A DNA stretch of 64,000 bases from Flammeovirgaceae bacterium UBA6059 (lineage in GTDB: Bacteria; Bacteroidota; Bacteroidia; Cytophagales; Cyclobacteriaceae): the NCBI GenBank assembly GCA_002435755.1, contig DIYH01000040.1, forward strand, positions 1-64,000. Reading direction: 5' to 3'. Within the stretch, counting starts at the first letter, position 1; each line of letters opens with the position of its first letter. Under the pieces are notes generated by a model. It was not told the origin of the DNA. It saw nothing but the letters and a program-made list of their open reading frames with translations, and searched no databases. The position numbers and the translations under genes are program-made. This document shows positions 9,843 to 19,625 of the stretch, one piece after another.

Positions 9843-12800
9843 ATGAGAAAAACTATACTCTTAGTAATTATCACCCTTGCTTCATCTATTGTGTATGCAC
9901 AAAGCCAAAAGGTGAGTGTAGTCAATGATGCGCAAGGAAGCAAACTGCTTGTTGACGGCAGTGAGATGATGATCAACGGTATGAACTGGGATTACTTTCC
10001 GATAGGTACCAATTTTTCATACAGCCTATGGAACCAGACGGAAGACCTGATCCAGGCAGCATTAGATAGAGAAATGTCTCTGCTGAGTAATATGGGAGTG
10101 AACTCTGTAAGGATGTATACTGGGGTACCTCCAAAATGGATCCAGTACATCTATGAAAAGTATGGGATCTATACTATGCTCAATCATTCATTTGGTCGAT
10201 ACGGATTGACCATTGATGGAGCTTGGGTAGCAATTACAGATTATTCTAATCCGGCTACACAAGAGTTGTTGATGTCTGAGGTGAAAGAACTGGCAGAGGT
10301 CTACAAAAACACCCCAGGTCTTTTGCTGTATTTGTTGGGTAACGAGAATAACTATGGACTATTCTGGGCTGGAGCAGAAACTGAAGACTTTCCGGAAGGA
10401 GAAGAACAGTTAAGAGCCGTAGGTGAAAACAGGGGCAGACCTATGTATAAGCTGATGAACGATGCAGCTGTTGCCATGAAAGGTATAGACTCATCTCACC
10501 CTGTTGCCATCTGCAATGGTGATGTTCTTTTTCTTGATATAGTAGCAGAGGAATGTACCGACGTTGATATCTATGGTACCAACATGTATCGAGGTGCTTC
10601 TTTCGGTGGTGCTTTTGAGAAGGTCAAAGAAGTGTACGGTAAGCCAATTATGTTTACAGAGTTTGGTGCCGATGCTTTCAATGCCATCGAGAATACTGAG
10701 GATCAGGAATCTCAAGCTTATTACATGGTTGAGAACTGGCGGGACATCTATAATAATGCTTATGGTTTGGGCAAAGCAGGTAACTCTATTGGTGGCTACA
10801 CTTTCCAGTTCAGTGATGGTTGGTGGAAGTTTGGTCAGACTAAGAACCTTGATGTTCATGACAACAACGCTTCATGGGCCAATGGTGGTTACGCAAGAGA
10901 CTTGGCCGAAGGTGCCAATAACATGAACGAGGAATGGTTTGGTATCTGTGCTAAAGGGCCAACTAATACTAGAGGTCTTTATGATCTATTTCCCCGCGCA
11001 GCATACTACGCATTAAAGGAAGTGCATTCATTCAACCCAATGATTGAAGGAGTAACGCTTGCGTCTATCGAAGAGCATTTCTCCAAAGTCAATCTGATGG
11101 ATGCTGTACTCAAAGCCAGAGGAGACAAAGCCGCACTTGGAGGAGGTGCTAGCGCAAAGGTAAGGGTCAGCGAGCTAAGAGCGGAGTTAACGACGTTCAC
11201 TACAGGTGGTGATCTGCTCACTACACCTGATGTACAAGATCCAACTCAACCCTTGCAACTTCCTGCACGAACTGGCTTTGACCGTATGGAATCTATATTC
11301 GTTGGTTTTGAGGCTAAGCCCGATGAGAGTATTAGGGCGAACGTATCTTTCAACATCCTGGGTAACGTACCCGTAAATCCAATAAATGAGATTTTCTACG
11401 AGAATCGCGGGCTGAGTCAGGCAGTACTGACTGTATCTCCTGGAGGAGGTCAGAATCTACAATTATCGCCTAACCGAGTACAGCTTTATCAATCAGAAGC
11501 AAGCTGGACTCATGAATATTTCAATCTTGATTATTTCTATAGAACCGGGCACTATCACTGGGGGTATGAAGGTGACTTCTTTGGTGTTTATCCAGAAGCG
11601 AACTATGGACCAAACATTGATTTATATAATGGTTTTGCTCCTCATGGTATCGAAGTAGAAGGGAAGAAACAATTCGAAGGTCTTAAAGTAGCTTTTGGTC
11701 CTGAGTTGTGGTGGGGTGCAAACCCCGCAATGCTACTCAAGTACCGTAAACATGTTGGAAAATATGATGTAACTGCAATATTTCATGAGGATCTTGATGA
11801 GCCTGGAGCTGCAATCAGTTCGATTGCGATACCAGTCCCAAGAACAAGAAGGGCTACTCTTTATGCCAAAAGAGAGTTTGGGCATATTGGTGTAGAAGTT
11901 GGAGGTATGTGGGGCGGTTCCCCACTTGTAGATCGAGAGTTCCAGGTAGTAAGAGGTGAAGGAAATAGTGCCGCGGTGTTTACTGATCAGGTCAATCCTG
12001 AAGATACATGGGGTGGTAAGTTTAAGGTAACTTATCAGAAAGGTAAGTTAAATGCATATGCACAAGGTGCCTCTATGGGATTAGTAGCCGGCGGAGGTGC
12101 TGATCAGACTCAAACATTTACTGGTTGGAGATTGAAGGATAGTGGAAGTGGTAACCAAAACAACTTCCTCGCTGGTTTTGCCTATACTATGGGCAACTGG
12201 CAGATAGCACCAAACTTCTTATGGCAAAGACCATTGGTCGATGCTATTCCACTGGATGCTCCGGCACCTGCCAGGGCAAGAAATATCTTGGATGATCCTT
12301 TCGTGGTAAGGGCCAACAGAGAAATGACAGCTGGTGAAATATTGTTAACATTCGACCCAACACCGGGTACATGGATGTACGAGTGGGACAATGATCGTGC
12401 AGAGGATGCTTCATTGGCAGCTAGCTTAGGGTTTGTCTATAGAAACCAACCTACTAATATGGATGCAGCCATTATTTTTCCTGGCACCAGTCGTGTACCT
12501 ACTCCCGCGCCTTCTGCTCCACCAGCACAAGATATATGGGAGGTCTATACAAGGATTGTATCCAAAGTTAACCCTGAGTTAGGTATAGTAGCCAATCTTT
12601 ATGGTGGCAATGGACAGGCGAATGGACCTGATGATCGTGTTATTGAACGCTACGGTGGTAATGTTCGCATGATCTATAAACAACTAAAACTCATTGCCGA
12701 GTTAGACATAAATGACTGGGGACCATTTGATTATCATAAAGATTTTAACCTAACATTCCCTTTACAGGTGATGGCAGACGTTTCTATCACAGCTGGTAAG

Positions 12801-12971
12801 CCTGACTGGTTTATCCTCCCAAGTACTCAAATGGGACTGAGATTTACCTGGCGATCATTGGATGAGTTTTCTCCAAGGTATATCTACCAAGATCAGGTTG
12901 TTCCGATAGGAGTAGGTAACGGTAGTGAGTGGGAATTTAGAACCTACATGCACATTAACATTGGTAGATAA
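9843..12971 (+). CDS. Clan GH-A TIM-barrel glycosidase fused to a predicted outer-membrane beta-barrel
   Basis: The protein has 1042 residues, with a signal peptide (about residues 1-19, ending VYAQ). Residues about 25-400 form a clan GH-A barrel related to GH2/GH17/GH72-type glucan enzymes. E168 in GNENN is the candidate acid/base and E273 in FTEFG the candidate nucleophile, about 105 residues apart as expected for strands 4 and 7. From about residue 477 to the end the sequence switches to alternating aromatic and polar beta-strands (for example FFGVYPEANYG and KFKVTYQKGKLNAYAQG) and ends with a strand-like HINIGR, as in porin-like barrels. It probably sits in the outer membrane, cutting or transferring beta-glucan at the pore. 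It lies between two glycan-binding proteins in the locus. The exact GH family is uncertain, and barrel function is inferred from composition only. Confidence 0.75.
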   Translation: MRKTILLVIITLASSIVYAQSQKVSVVNDAQGSKLLVDGSEMMINGMNWDYFPIGTNFSYSLWNQTEDLIQAALDREMSLLSNMGVNSVRMYTGVPPKWIQYIYEKYGIYTMLNHSFGRYGLTIDGAWVAITDYSNPATQELLMSEVKELAEVYKNTPGLLLYLLGNENNYGLFWAGAETEDFPEGEEQLRAVGENRGRPMYKLMNDAAVAMKGIDSSHPVAICNGDVLFLDIVAEECTDVDIYGTNMYRGASFGGAFEKVKEVYGKPIMFTEFGADAFNAIENTEDQESQAYYMVENWRDIYNNAYGLGKAGNSIGGYTFQFSDGWWKFGQTKNLDVHDNNASWANGGYARDLAEGANNMNEEWFGICAKGPTNTRGLYDLFPRAAYYALKEVHSFNPMIEGVTLASIEEHFSKVNLMDAVLKARGDKAALGGGASAKVRVSELRAELTTFTTGGDLLTTPDVQDPTQPLQLPARTGFDRMESIFVGFEAKPDESIRANVSFNILGNVPVNPINEIFYENRGLSQAVLTVSPGGGQNLQLSPNRVQLYQSEASWTHEYFNLDYFYRTGHYHWGYEGDFFGVYPEANYGPNIDLYNGFAPHGIEVEGKKQFEGLKVAFGPELWWGANPAMLLKYRKHVGKYDVTAIFHEDLDEPGAAISSIAIPVPRTRRATLYAKREFGHIGVEVGGMWGGSPLVDREFQVVRGEGNSAAVFTDQVNPEDTWGGKFKVTYQKGKLNAYAQGASMGLVAGGGADQTQTFTGWRLKDSGSGNQNNFLAGFAYTMGNWQIAPNFLWQRPLVDAIPLDAPAPARARNILDDPFVVRANREMTAGEILLTFDPTPGTWMYEWDNDRAEDASLAASLGFVYRNQPTNMDAAIIFPGTSRVPTPAPSAPPAQDIWEVYTRIVSKVNPELGIVANLYGGNGQANGPDDRVIERYGGNVRMIYKQLKLIAELDINDWGPFDYHKDFNLTFPLQVMADVSITAGKPDWFILPSTQMGLRFTWRSLDEFSPRYIYQDQVVPIGVGNGSEWEFRTYMHINIGR

Positions 12972-12985
12972 AATAGGAAGAAGAA

Positions 12986-15886
12986 ATGAAGAACTTAAGA
13001 ATATATAAGAAACTCACTGTTGCCGTTCTTGGAGTTATTTTAAGTACTCTTTTTATTGGCTGTAATAGAGATGAGGACGAACTACCGGAGGCATCATACC
13101 CTACTGCTGGTGATATTTATACTAATGATAGCTTCGTTGGACTAGGGACTAACTTCTTTTTTCCGTTCATCGATGGAGGAGCGAAACCTGATGTTTTTAC
13201 CGTAGATCAGACGGAAGGGTACATTGGTACGTCATCGATCAGAATCGATGTACCTGATGCCGATGATCCTGGCGGAAGCTTTGCGGGTGCGACTTTCATC
13301 ATAGACGGTTTTGGCCGCAACCTCACTCAGTATAATGCGCTCACCTTTTGGGCGAGAGCTTCTGAGTCAGCTACCCTTAATGAGTTTGGTTTTGGAGTAA
13401 ACGCTGTAGGTAATCAGTACCAAACCGCCGTGCCTGGCGTCAAGCTAACTACTAATTGGAAGCAGTACATAATACCAATACCAGACCCATCAAAGCTGGT
13501 CAATGAAAAAGGTATGATGTGGTTTGCTGCGCCTGGAGTGTGCCCGAGTGGGGAGGGAGACTGTTTCCCGGAAAACCCAAATGGCGGTACAAAAAAGGGA
13601 TATACTTTTTGGTTGGATGAGGTCAAGTTTGAGAACCTTGGTACAATAGGCCAACCAATGGCCGAAATTCAGAATGGTGAAGATGCTGTAGTTGCAGCAT
13701 TTGTAGGGCAGGTACTTGAGGTCACAGGTGTGAACGTTTCTTTTAACTTACCAAATGGCATTGATCAAGCTCTTACTACCACATCGGCATTTTTTGATTA
13801 CGAGCCTTCTGAGCCCGGGGTTGTTTCTACCGCTGGGTCTACATTAACTGTCGTAGGAGAGGGGACTACTACGATCACAGCTAAAATGGGTGATATAGAC
13901 GCGACTGGTTCATTAACCATACAGACAATTAGTGAAGCAGAAGAGCCTACTCGTGATTCTCGTAATGTGCTTTCTGTTTTTAGTGATTCGTATGAAAATG
14001 TACCCGTTGACTTTTTCAATGGTTTTTTTATTCCGGATGGACAAACCACTTTAGGTGGAGCTGTTGAAACCGCGCCGGGGAAAAACATTATTTACTATAC
14101 AGATCTCAACTTTGTAATTCCAACCTTTACGAATCCTACTATTGATGCATCGGAAATGACGCACATCCACCTCGATGTATTCACATTTGATGACACAGAA
14201 GGAGCGCAACTTGAAATTGGTCTCGTGGACCTTGGTAGTGACGCTACTTTCGGTGGTGGAAACGATGTTGCGGGAAGGTTCTTTCTGGAGGGTTCAGGAT
14301 TCACATCTGGAGAATGGATTTCACTAGATATCAGGTTAGACGAGTTTGAGGGCCTAGGGGATAAAGCGAATCTTGGACAGTTAATTCTGGTAAGTCAGCA
14401 GATCGACAATTTAATTCTTGACAACATATACTTCTATGCTGAGAGTCCGGCCCAAGATGCATCGTTGAGTGATATTACTATTGACGGTGTGTCAATTGAT
14501 GGTTTTGCCTCAGGCATTTTAACCTATCCAGTGAATGTGCCTAGCAGCGGTGTAGCACCTACAATATTAGGCATTCCAAGCAATGAAGATGCGCAGGTTA
14601 CGGTCACTCCGGCTACAACTGTACCTGGAACCACCACCATCACTGTCACTGCAGCTAATGGAGTTACAACACAGACATACAATATCGAGCTTCTGCTCAC
14701 TGATGTGGCAGATGTTGCATTAAGTGATCTGCAGGTTGATGGAGTTACCATTGAAGACTTTTCTTCAGCTACAACCAACTACACTATTGATCTGCCAGAT
14801 GGAACCACTGTCGTTCCTATGGTCACTGCTACTGCCAATGATCCAGAGGCGACTGTTACAATTACTGATGCATCAGCTATTCCGGGCACTACCTTGGTTG
14901 TAGTTACTGGTCGAGACGGTACGAGCACAAATACATACCGTGTAAATTTCAACGCTGGCGATGTTCAAGGCCCTGTGGAATTATTAACTAATGGTGACTT
15001 TGAGAATGGTACTGATCCGTGGTTTACAAACTTTGGAACTGGAGTGCCTGAAATTCAGATGGGAGGGGATAATAGTTTCTTTTTCGCCAATGTCGAAAGT
15101 GCCGGTGATGCATTTGCTGTTAACTTAAGTCAGCCAGTTGAGGTAACTCAGGGTTCTGTGTATACTTTGACTTTTGAAGCCTCGACCGGAGAGGGTACTA
15201 CTCGTTCAATAATAGCAGGTATTGGGCTTAATGAAGCACCTTTTAGCAATGCTACTCAGGAAGTCACCTTGACCGAAACCTCTCAGACTTTCACTTTAAT
15301 GCTGACAGCAGCGGATTTTGGTGGTAGTAATTCTCGAGTACTATTTGATATGGGCGCGGATGTTGGTGTAGTAGTGATTGATAATGTTTCTCTTCAAGGT
15401 GATTCGGGAGGAGGGACAACTCCAGATCCTGACCCTGATCCAGACCCGACTCCATCGGAGCTCGCGGTGAACGGAGATTTTGAAGGTGGGACTGATCCAT
15501 GGTTTACCAATTTTGGAACAGGAGTTCCGGAAGTACAAACTGCAGGAGATAATAGTTTTTTCTTTGCTAATGTAGAAGTTGCTGGTAATGCCTTTGCTGT
15601 GAATCTTAGCCAGCAAGTAGAGATAACGCAAGGCTCAGTCTACACTTTGTCATTCGATGCATCTACTGGTGAAGGAACTACTCGAACCATTATAGCAGGT
15701 ATTGGGCTAAATGAGCAGCCGTTTACAAATTCCACGCAGGAATTGACCCTTACTGAAGTATCTCAAAACTTTTCCTTGACGCTTTCAGCTGCTGAATTTG
15801 GCAGTGCGAACTCAAGGATTCTTTTTGATTTAGGGGCAGATGTCGGGGTAGTGGTGATTGACAATGTGTCTCTTAAGGCTAACTGA
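12986..15886 (+). CDS. Multi-module surface glycan-binding lipoprotein
   Basis: The protein has 966 residues. A signal peptide II ends in a lipobox with Cys26 (LFIGC), followed by the acidic stretch NRDEDEL, which resembles surface-export signals of Bacteroidota lipoproteins. Modules in order: an N-terminal beta-sandwich (about 43-218), a Big2/Ig-like domain (225-313), one SVFSDSY-type module (326-485), two cadherin-like repeats (490-658), a CBM4/9-like domain (665-804), an Asp-Pro repeat linker, and a second near-identical CBM4/9-like domain (825-965). No catalytic motif is seen. Several modules match those of the giant T9SS protein at the start of the locus. The likely role is SusE/F-like or SGBP-like beta-glucan binding at the cell surface. 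The gene starts 14 nt after its neighbour, behind a purine-rich AGGAAGAAG, consistent with one operon. Confidence 0.82.
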   Translation: MKNLRIYKKLTVAVLGVILSTLFIGCNRDEDELPEASYPTAGDIYTNDSFVGLGTNFFFPFIDGGAKPDVFTVDQTEGYIGTSSIRIDVPDADDPGGSFAGATFIIDGFGRNLTQYNALTFWARASESATLNEFGFGVNAVGNQYQTAVPGVKLTTNWKQYIIPIPDPSKLVNEKGMMWFAAPGVCPSGEGDCFPENPNGGTKKGYTFWLDEVKFENLGTIGQPMAEIQNGEDAVVAAFVGQVLEVTGVNVSFNLPNGIDQALTTTSAFFDYEPSEPGVVSTAGSTLTVVGEGTTTITAKMGDIDATGSLTIQTISEAEEPTRDSRNVLSVFSDSYENVPVDFFNGFFIPDGQTTLGGAVETAPGKNIIYYTDLNFVIPTFTNPTIDASEMTHIHLDVFTFDDTEGAQLEIGLVDLGSDATFGGGNDVAGRFFLEGSGFTSGEWISLDIRLDEFEGLGDKANLGQLILVSQQIDNLILDNIYFYAESPAQDASLSDITIDGVSIDGFASGILTYPVNVPSSGVAPTILGIPSNEDAQVTVTPATTVPGTTTITVTAANGVTTQTYNIELLLTDVADVALSDLQVDGVTIEDFSSATTNYTIDLPDGTTVVPMVTATANDPEATVTITDASAIPGTTLVVVTGRDGTSTNTYRVNFNAGDVQGPVELLTNGDFENGTDPWFTNFGTGVPEIQMGGDNSFFFANVESAGDAFAVNLSQPVEVTQGSVYTLTFEASTGEGTTRSIIAGIGLNEAPFSNATQEVTLTETSQTFTLMLTAADFGGSNSRVLFDMGADVGVVVIDNVSLQGDSGGGTTPDPDPDPDPTPSELAVNGDFEGGTDPWFTNFGTGVPEVQTAGDNSFFFANVEVAGNAFAVNLSQQVEITQGSVYTLSFDASTGEGTTRTIIAGIGLNEQPFTNSTQELTLTEVSQNFSLTLSAAEFGSANSRILFDLGADVGVVVIDNVSLKAN

Positions 15887-15933
15887 TCAACTGTATGTAT
15901 TGGTTAGTAGAAAATAATTCAACAAGCTGAGTA

Positions 15934-16737
15934 ATGAATATAATGATGATAATGAGGAATCTGTTATTGGTAATGGTTGTCACAGGCGTACTTTTCTCCT
16001 GTGACAGTGCAGAAGAGCTAAATCGGACATACACTCTTCAGTGGGAGGATGATTTTGAAGGAGCCGCAGGAGAATCTCCTAATTCCGCAAATTGGACGTA
16101 TGATCTCGGTGGCGGAGGCTGGGGTAACAACGAACTTCAGGTCTATACTGACCTGCCAGAAAATGTATCCTTAGATGGTAATGGTAACCTAGTCATAACT
16201 GCTTTGCGCGATGGGTTCAATTACACATCTGCCCGTATCAAAACCCAAGGTTTGTTTGAAAGAACCTACGGACGTTTTGAGGCAAGGTTGAAGACACCAT
16301 ATGGCCCAGGTATTTGGCCGGCGTTTTGGCTTCTCGGTGGAAACATTGATGAGGTGGGCTGGCCGCAATGTGGCGAGATAGATGTTATGGAGTTGAGAGG
16401 ACAAGAGCCTAGCGAGATTGCTGGTACTCTGCATGGTCCCGGTTATTCAGGTGGGGCTTCAATCGGTGCTGATTTTGAATTGGAAAATGATAGATTCGAT
16501 TCAGACTTCTTTGTCTATGCTGTCGACTGGGGTCCTGATTTTATTGATTTCTTCGTGAATGACCAATTATATCAAAGACTTACCCCAGATGATGTCACTG
16601 GTGAGTGGGTATATGATCATGACTTTTTCATCATTTTCAATGTAGCTGTGGGAGGTACTTATGTGGGATTTCCTTCACCGCAAACACCGTTCCCACAAAA
16701 GATGACCATTGATTACGTCAGATATTATACATTCTAA
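15934..16737 (+). CDS. GH16 endo-beta-1,3-glucanase (laminarinase) lipoprotein
   Basis: The protein has 267 residues: a signal peptide with lipobox Cys23 (VLFSC) and a single GH16 beta-jelly-roll. The catalytic signature GEIDVME places the nucleophile at E148, the assisting D150 and the acid/base at E153; WPAFWLLG just before it is typical of bacterial laminarinases (GH16_3). The family hydrolyses internal beta-1,3 bonds of laminarin or mixed-linkage glucans with retention. Acidic residues soon after the lipid Cys (DSAEEL) hint at surface display, which would make this the first endo-cutting enzyme of the locus. There are no accessory domains; binding is probably supplied by the two upstream multi-module proteins. 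Several in-frame ATGs (residues 1, 4, 5 and 7) make the exact start uncertain by a few codons. Confidence 0.93.
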   Translation: MNIMMIMRNLLLVMVVTGVLFSCDSAEELNRTYTLQWEDDFEGAAGESPNSANWTYDLGGGGWGNNELQVYTDLPENVSLDGNGNLVITALRDGFNYTSARIKTQGLFERTYGRFEARLKTPYGPGIWPAFWLLGGNIDEVGWPQCGEIDVMELRGQEPSEIAGTLHGPGYSGGASIGADFELENDRFDSDFFVYAVDWGPDFIDFFVNDQLYQRLTPDDVTGEWVYDHDFFIIFNVAVGGTYVGFPSPQTPFPQKMTIDYVRYYTF

Positions 16738-16798
16738 TTGACTTAATGATTTATGTTTTCTATGAATGACATTTTCAAATTGTTAAGTCTAGCAAGGC

Positions 16799-16822
16799 TT
16801 CTTTAATATCTTATTTAAAGAA
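16799..16822 (+). promoter_or_regulatory. A/T-rich inverted repeat directly upstream of the GH17 lipoprotein start
   Basis: TTCTTTAA (16799-16806) and TTAAAGAA (16815-16822) are perfect inverted arms around an 8-nt spacer, six bases before the ATG at 16829. It could be an operator or an RNA hairpin close to the ribosome entry site. Chance is possible in A/T-rich spacer DNA. Confidence 0.25.
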
Positions 16823-16828
16823 ATAGGA

Positions 16829-18118
16829 ATGAAGAAACACTTTAGCATATTAATAACAATCATCATAGGTCTAGTTTCATCTTGTCAAATGAAACAAGTG
16901 GATAAACAAGTAATGGAAGTTGAAAAGAAAGTAACAGCAGAAATCATTTTGGGTAATCCTGAATATCAGGCTATGTCTTATGGCGGATACCGCCAAAATA
17001 CGCGAGATATACAACCTACTTTAGATGAGCTTAAGGATGATTTACGGATTCTGTCGGCTATGGGAATCAAGCTGTTGCGGACTTACAATTTACAACTCGC
17101 TCAAGCGCCCAATATTTTGAAAGCAATCTCCGAGTTGAAGCAGGAGGACCCATCTTTTGAAATGTATGTGATGCTAGGGGCATGGATCGATTGTCTTAAT
17201 GCATGGACGGAATTACCACCTGACCACAATCAGGAGAGTCCAGACAATGCCGCCGAGATAGAGCGAGCCATTGCATATGCGAATCAGTATCCGGATATCA
17301 TCAAAATCATTGCGGTAGGAAATGAGGCCATGGTAAAATGGGCAACTTCCTATTTCGTACAACCATCAGTGATACTCAAATGGGTCAATTACCTCCAGGA
17401 TCAGAAAGCTTCTGGAAGACTTAATCAGGATGTATGGATTACCAGTTCTGATAATTTTGCCTCGTGGGGCGGTGGCTCGGATGAGTACCATGTTGAGGAC
17501 TTGAACAATCTAATCAAGGCTGTTGACTTCATTTCACTGCATACTTACCCCATGCACGATACCCACTACAACCCAGTTTTCTGGGGTTTTACCGAAGAGG
17601 AGACTGGTTTGTCAGAAGCTGAAAAGGTAGAAGCCTTGATGCAACGATCTTTGGAATATGCTCAAGCACAATATGATAGTGTCAGAGCATACGTCAATGG
17701 ATTGGGTGTCGATAAGCCATTTCACATTGGAGAGACCGGCTGGGCAAGCTTCGATGCAAAAAACAGACATTACGGTATTACCGGGTCGCGAGCTTCTGAC
17801 GAATATAAGGAAGCAGTCTACCATAGATTGATGCGTGAATGGACAAATGAAGCGGGCATTTCATGTTTTTATTTTGAGGCATTTGATGAACCCTGGAAGG
17901 ATTCCCATAACCCTGGTGGTTCAGAGAATCACTTTGGTCTATTCACGGTAGACGGTAAGGCTAAGCATGCACTTTGGTCGATGGTTGACGAAGGTGCATT
18001 CGATGGACTTACCAGAAATGGAAATCCTATCACCAAGACGTATGATGGTGATCTGGAGAAGCTTATGACTGACGTGGCACTTCCGACGAGTCAGTTGGAA
18101 TTAGCAGCCACCCCTTAA
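16829..18118 (+). CDS. GH17-type beta-1,3-glucan hydrolase/transglycosylase lipoprotein
   Basis: The protein has 429 residues, with lipobox Cys19 (LVSSC). A TIM-barrel of the GH17 type follows: MSYGGYR near the start of the barrel, E166 in AVGNEAM as candidate acid/base, and E302 in IGETGWAS as candidate nucleophile. FEAFDEPWK near the C-terminal end is also typical of GH17. The residues after the lipid Cys are not acidic, so it is probably periplasmic (inference). GH17 enzymes of marine laminarin degraders act on debranched beta-1,3-glucan, which fits the GH30 gene 11 nt downstream. It is only distantly similar to the two cytoplasmic GH17 proteins of the same locus, so the copies likely have distinct roles. 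Confidence 0.88.
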   Translation: MKKHFSILITIIIGLVSSCQMKQVDKQVMEVEKKVTAEIILGNPEYQAMSYGGYRQNTRDIQPTLDELKDDLRILSAMGIKLLRTYNLQLAQAPNILKAISELKQEDPSFEMYVMLGAWIDCLNAWTELPPDHNQESPDNAAEIERAIAYANQYPDIIKIIAVGNEAMVKWATSYFVQPSVILKWVNYLQDQKASGRLNQDVWITSSDNFASWGGGSDEYHVEDLNNLIKAVDFISLHTYPMHDTHYNPVFWGFTEEETGLSEAEKVEALMQRSLEYAQAQYDSVRAYVNGLGVDKPFHIGETGWASFDAKNRHYGITGSRASDEYKEAVYHRLMREWTNEAGISCFYFEAFDEPWKDSHNPGGSENHFGLFTVDGKAKHALWSMVDEGAFDGLTRNGNPITKTYDGDLEKLMTDVALPTSQLELAATP

Positions 18119-18129
18119 ACCCTACTTTT

Positions 18130-19620
18130 ATGCTCAAAACCACCACCTACCTAACCCTTTTCATCATTATGCTTTCTGCATGTGAGAAACCTGTTCCACA
18201 ATTGCCAATAGAAGTATATGAGACTTCAGCTAGTGGTAATAAACTCAATAAAATCGATCAATTTGAGAAGGCTGAGAATCCGATAGCTGTCAAGCTTTCT
18301 CCGGATCAGAAGTTTCAGAAGATCACTGGGTTTGGTGGTTCTTTTACAGAGTCAACTGCTTATCTACTCAATCAATTGGGCGATGAGAATCGCAAAAAAA
18401 TCATTGACGCTTATTTCAGTGAGGAGGGAGCCAATTACTCGTTGACCAGAACACATATTAACTCTTGCGACTTTTCATTGTCGCAGTATGCCTATGTCGA
18501 GGATGATGATACGGAATTAGCCAGTTTCTCGGTAGAGCCAGACATGGATGATATCATCCCGATGATTAAGGATGCGCAAGCCACCTCAAAAGACGGGTTC
18601 AGAATCATCTCGTCTCCCTGGACAGCACCGCCTTGGATGAAGGATAACAAGGCCTGGACGGGTGGTAAGCTCCTACCGGAATACTATGACGTATGGGCAA
18701 TGTACTTTTCGAAATACATTGATGCTTACAAAGAACAAGGTATCGATATCTGGGGATTAACAGTAGAGAATGAACCGCTGGGTAATGATAGTAACTGGGA
18801 AAGTATGCATTTTACCCCTGAGGAGATGACAGAATTCGTCATGAATCACATGGGGCCTACTTTAGAGAAAGAGGGTAAAGGAGATGTGAAGATTCTCGGA
18901 TACGATCAAAATAGGGAACATCTGAGTGAATGGGTAGATGTGATGTATGCATCTGAAGAATCATCCGAGTACTATGCAGGAACTGCCATTCACTGGTATG
19001 CAAGTACCTTCGAAGTGTTCCCTGAAGAACTTCAGAATGCGCATGCTAAAGCACCAGACAAGCACCTCATCCAAACAGAAGCTTGTGTAGATGCTGAAGT
19101 GCCTCACTGGCAAGATGATGCATGGTACTGGAGCAAGGAAGGAACTGACTGGGGCTGGGATTGGGCACCAGAAGAAGATAAGCACATGCATCCCAAATAT
19201 GTACCTGTATATCGCTACGCTCGTGATATCATTGGTTGCATGAATAACTGGGTCGATGGATGGGTCGATTGGAATATGGTGCTTGACCGTCAAGGGGGAC
19301 CAAACTGGTTCAAGAACTGGTGCGTGGCACCAGTGATTGTGGACCCAGAAGCAGATGAGGTTTATTTTACCCCGATCTATTATACGCTTGCTCATTTTAG
19401 CAAGTTTGTCCGACCGGATGCCGAAGTAATAGGAGTTGACAATGGTGATGACGAGTTATTGATTACCGCCGCTCAAAATACGGACGGGTCAATAGCTGTG
19501 GTCATTCTCAATCAAGGAGCCGACCAAAAGTCAATACAACTTGAGCTTGCAGGTCAAAAAGCTGACTTCTCAGTAAGTGGCCAGGCTATCCAGACGGTAA
19601 TTATTCCTAACCAAATCTAA
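18130..19620 (+). CDS. GH30 beta-glucosidase / beta-1,6-glucanase lipoprotein
   Basis: The protein has 496 residues, with a signal peptide ending in lipobox Cys18 (MLSAC). The GH30 layout is clear: FQKITGFGGSFTES at the N-terminus of the barrel, SPWTAPPWMK, E215 in VENEP as acid/base, E317 in IQTEACVDA as nucleophile, and a C-terminal beta-sandwich around residues 420-496. GH30 members of this kind remove beta-1,6-linked glucose or cut beta-1,6-glucan; in marine laminarin systems they debranch laminarin so that GH17 enzymes can proceed. The gene follows GH17 by 11 nt and precedes the first symporter by 5 nt, so it is surely co-transcribed. Whether it is exo- or endo-acting cannot be told from the sequence. 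Confidence 0.92.
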   Translation: MLKTTTYLTLFIIMLSACEKPVPQLPIEVYETSASGNKLNKIDQFEKAENPIAVKLSPDQKFQKITGFGGSFTESTAYLLNQLGDENRKKIIDAYFSEEGANYSLTRTHINSCDFSLSQYAYVEDDDTELASFSVEPDMDDIIPMIKDAQATSKDGFRIISSPWTAPPWMKDNKAWTGGKLLPEYYDVWAMYFSKYIDAYKEQGIDIWGLTVENEPLGNDSNWESMHFTPEEMTEFVMNHMGPTLEKEGKGDVKILGYDQNREHLSEWVDVMYASEESSEYYAGTAIHWYASTFEVFPEELQNAHAKAPDKHLIQTEACVDAEVPHWQDDAWYWSKEGTDWGWDWAPEEDKHMHPKYVPVYRYARDIIGCMNNWVDGWVDWNMVLDRQGGPNWFKNWCVAPVIVDPEADEVYFTPIYYTLAHFSKFVRPDAEVIGVDNGDDELLITAAQNTDGSIAVVILNQGADQKSIQLELAGQKADFSVSGQAIQTVIIPNQI

Positions 19621-19625
19621 TCGCC

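Noticed and set aside
18961..19395. 144-codon open frame on the minus strand inside the GH30 gene
   Set aside because: It lies wholly inside a clear GH30 catalytic domain and shows no family features.
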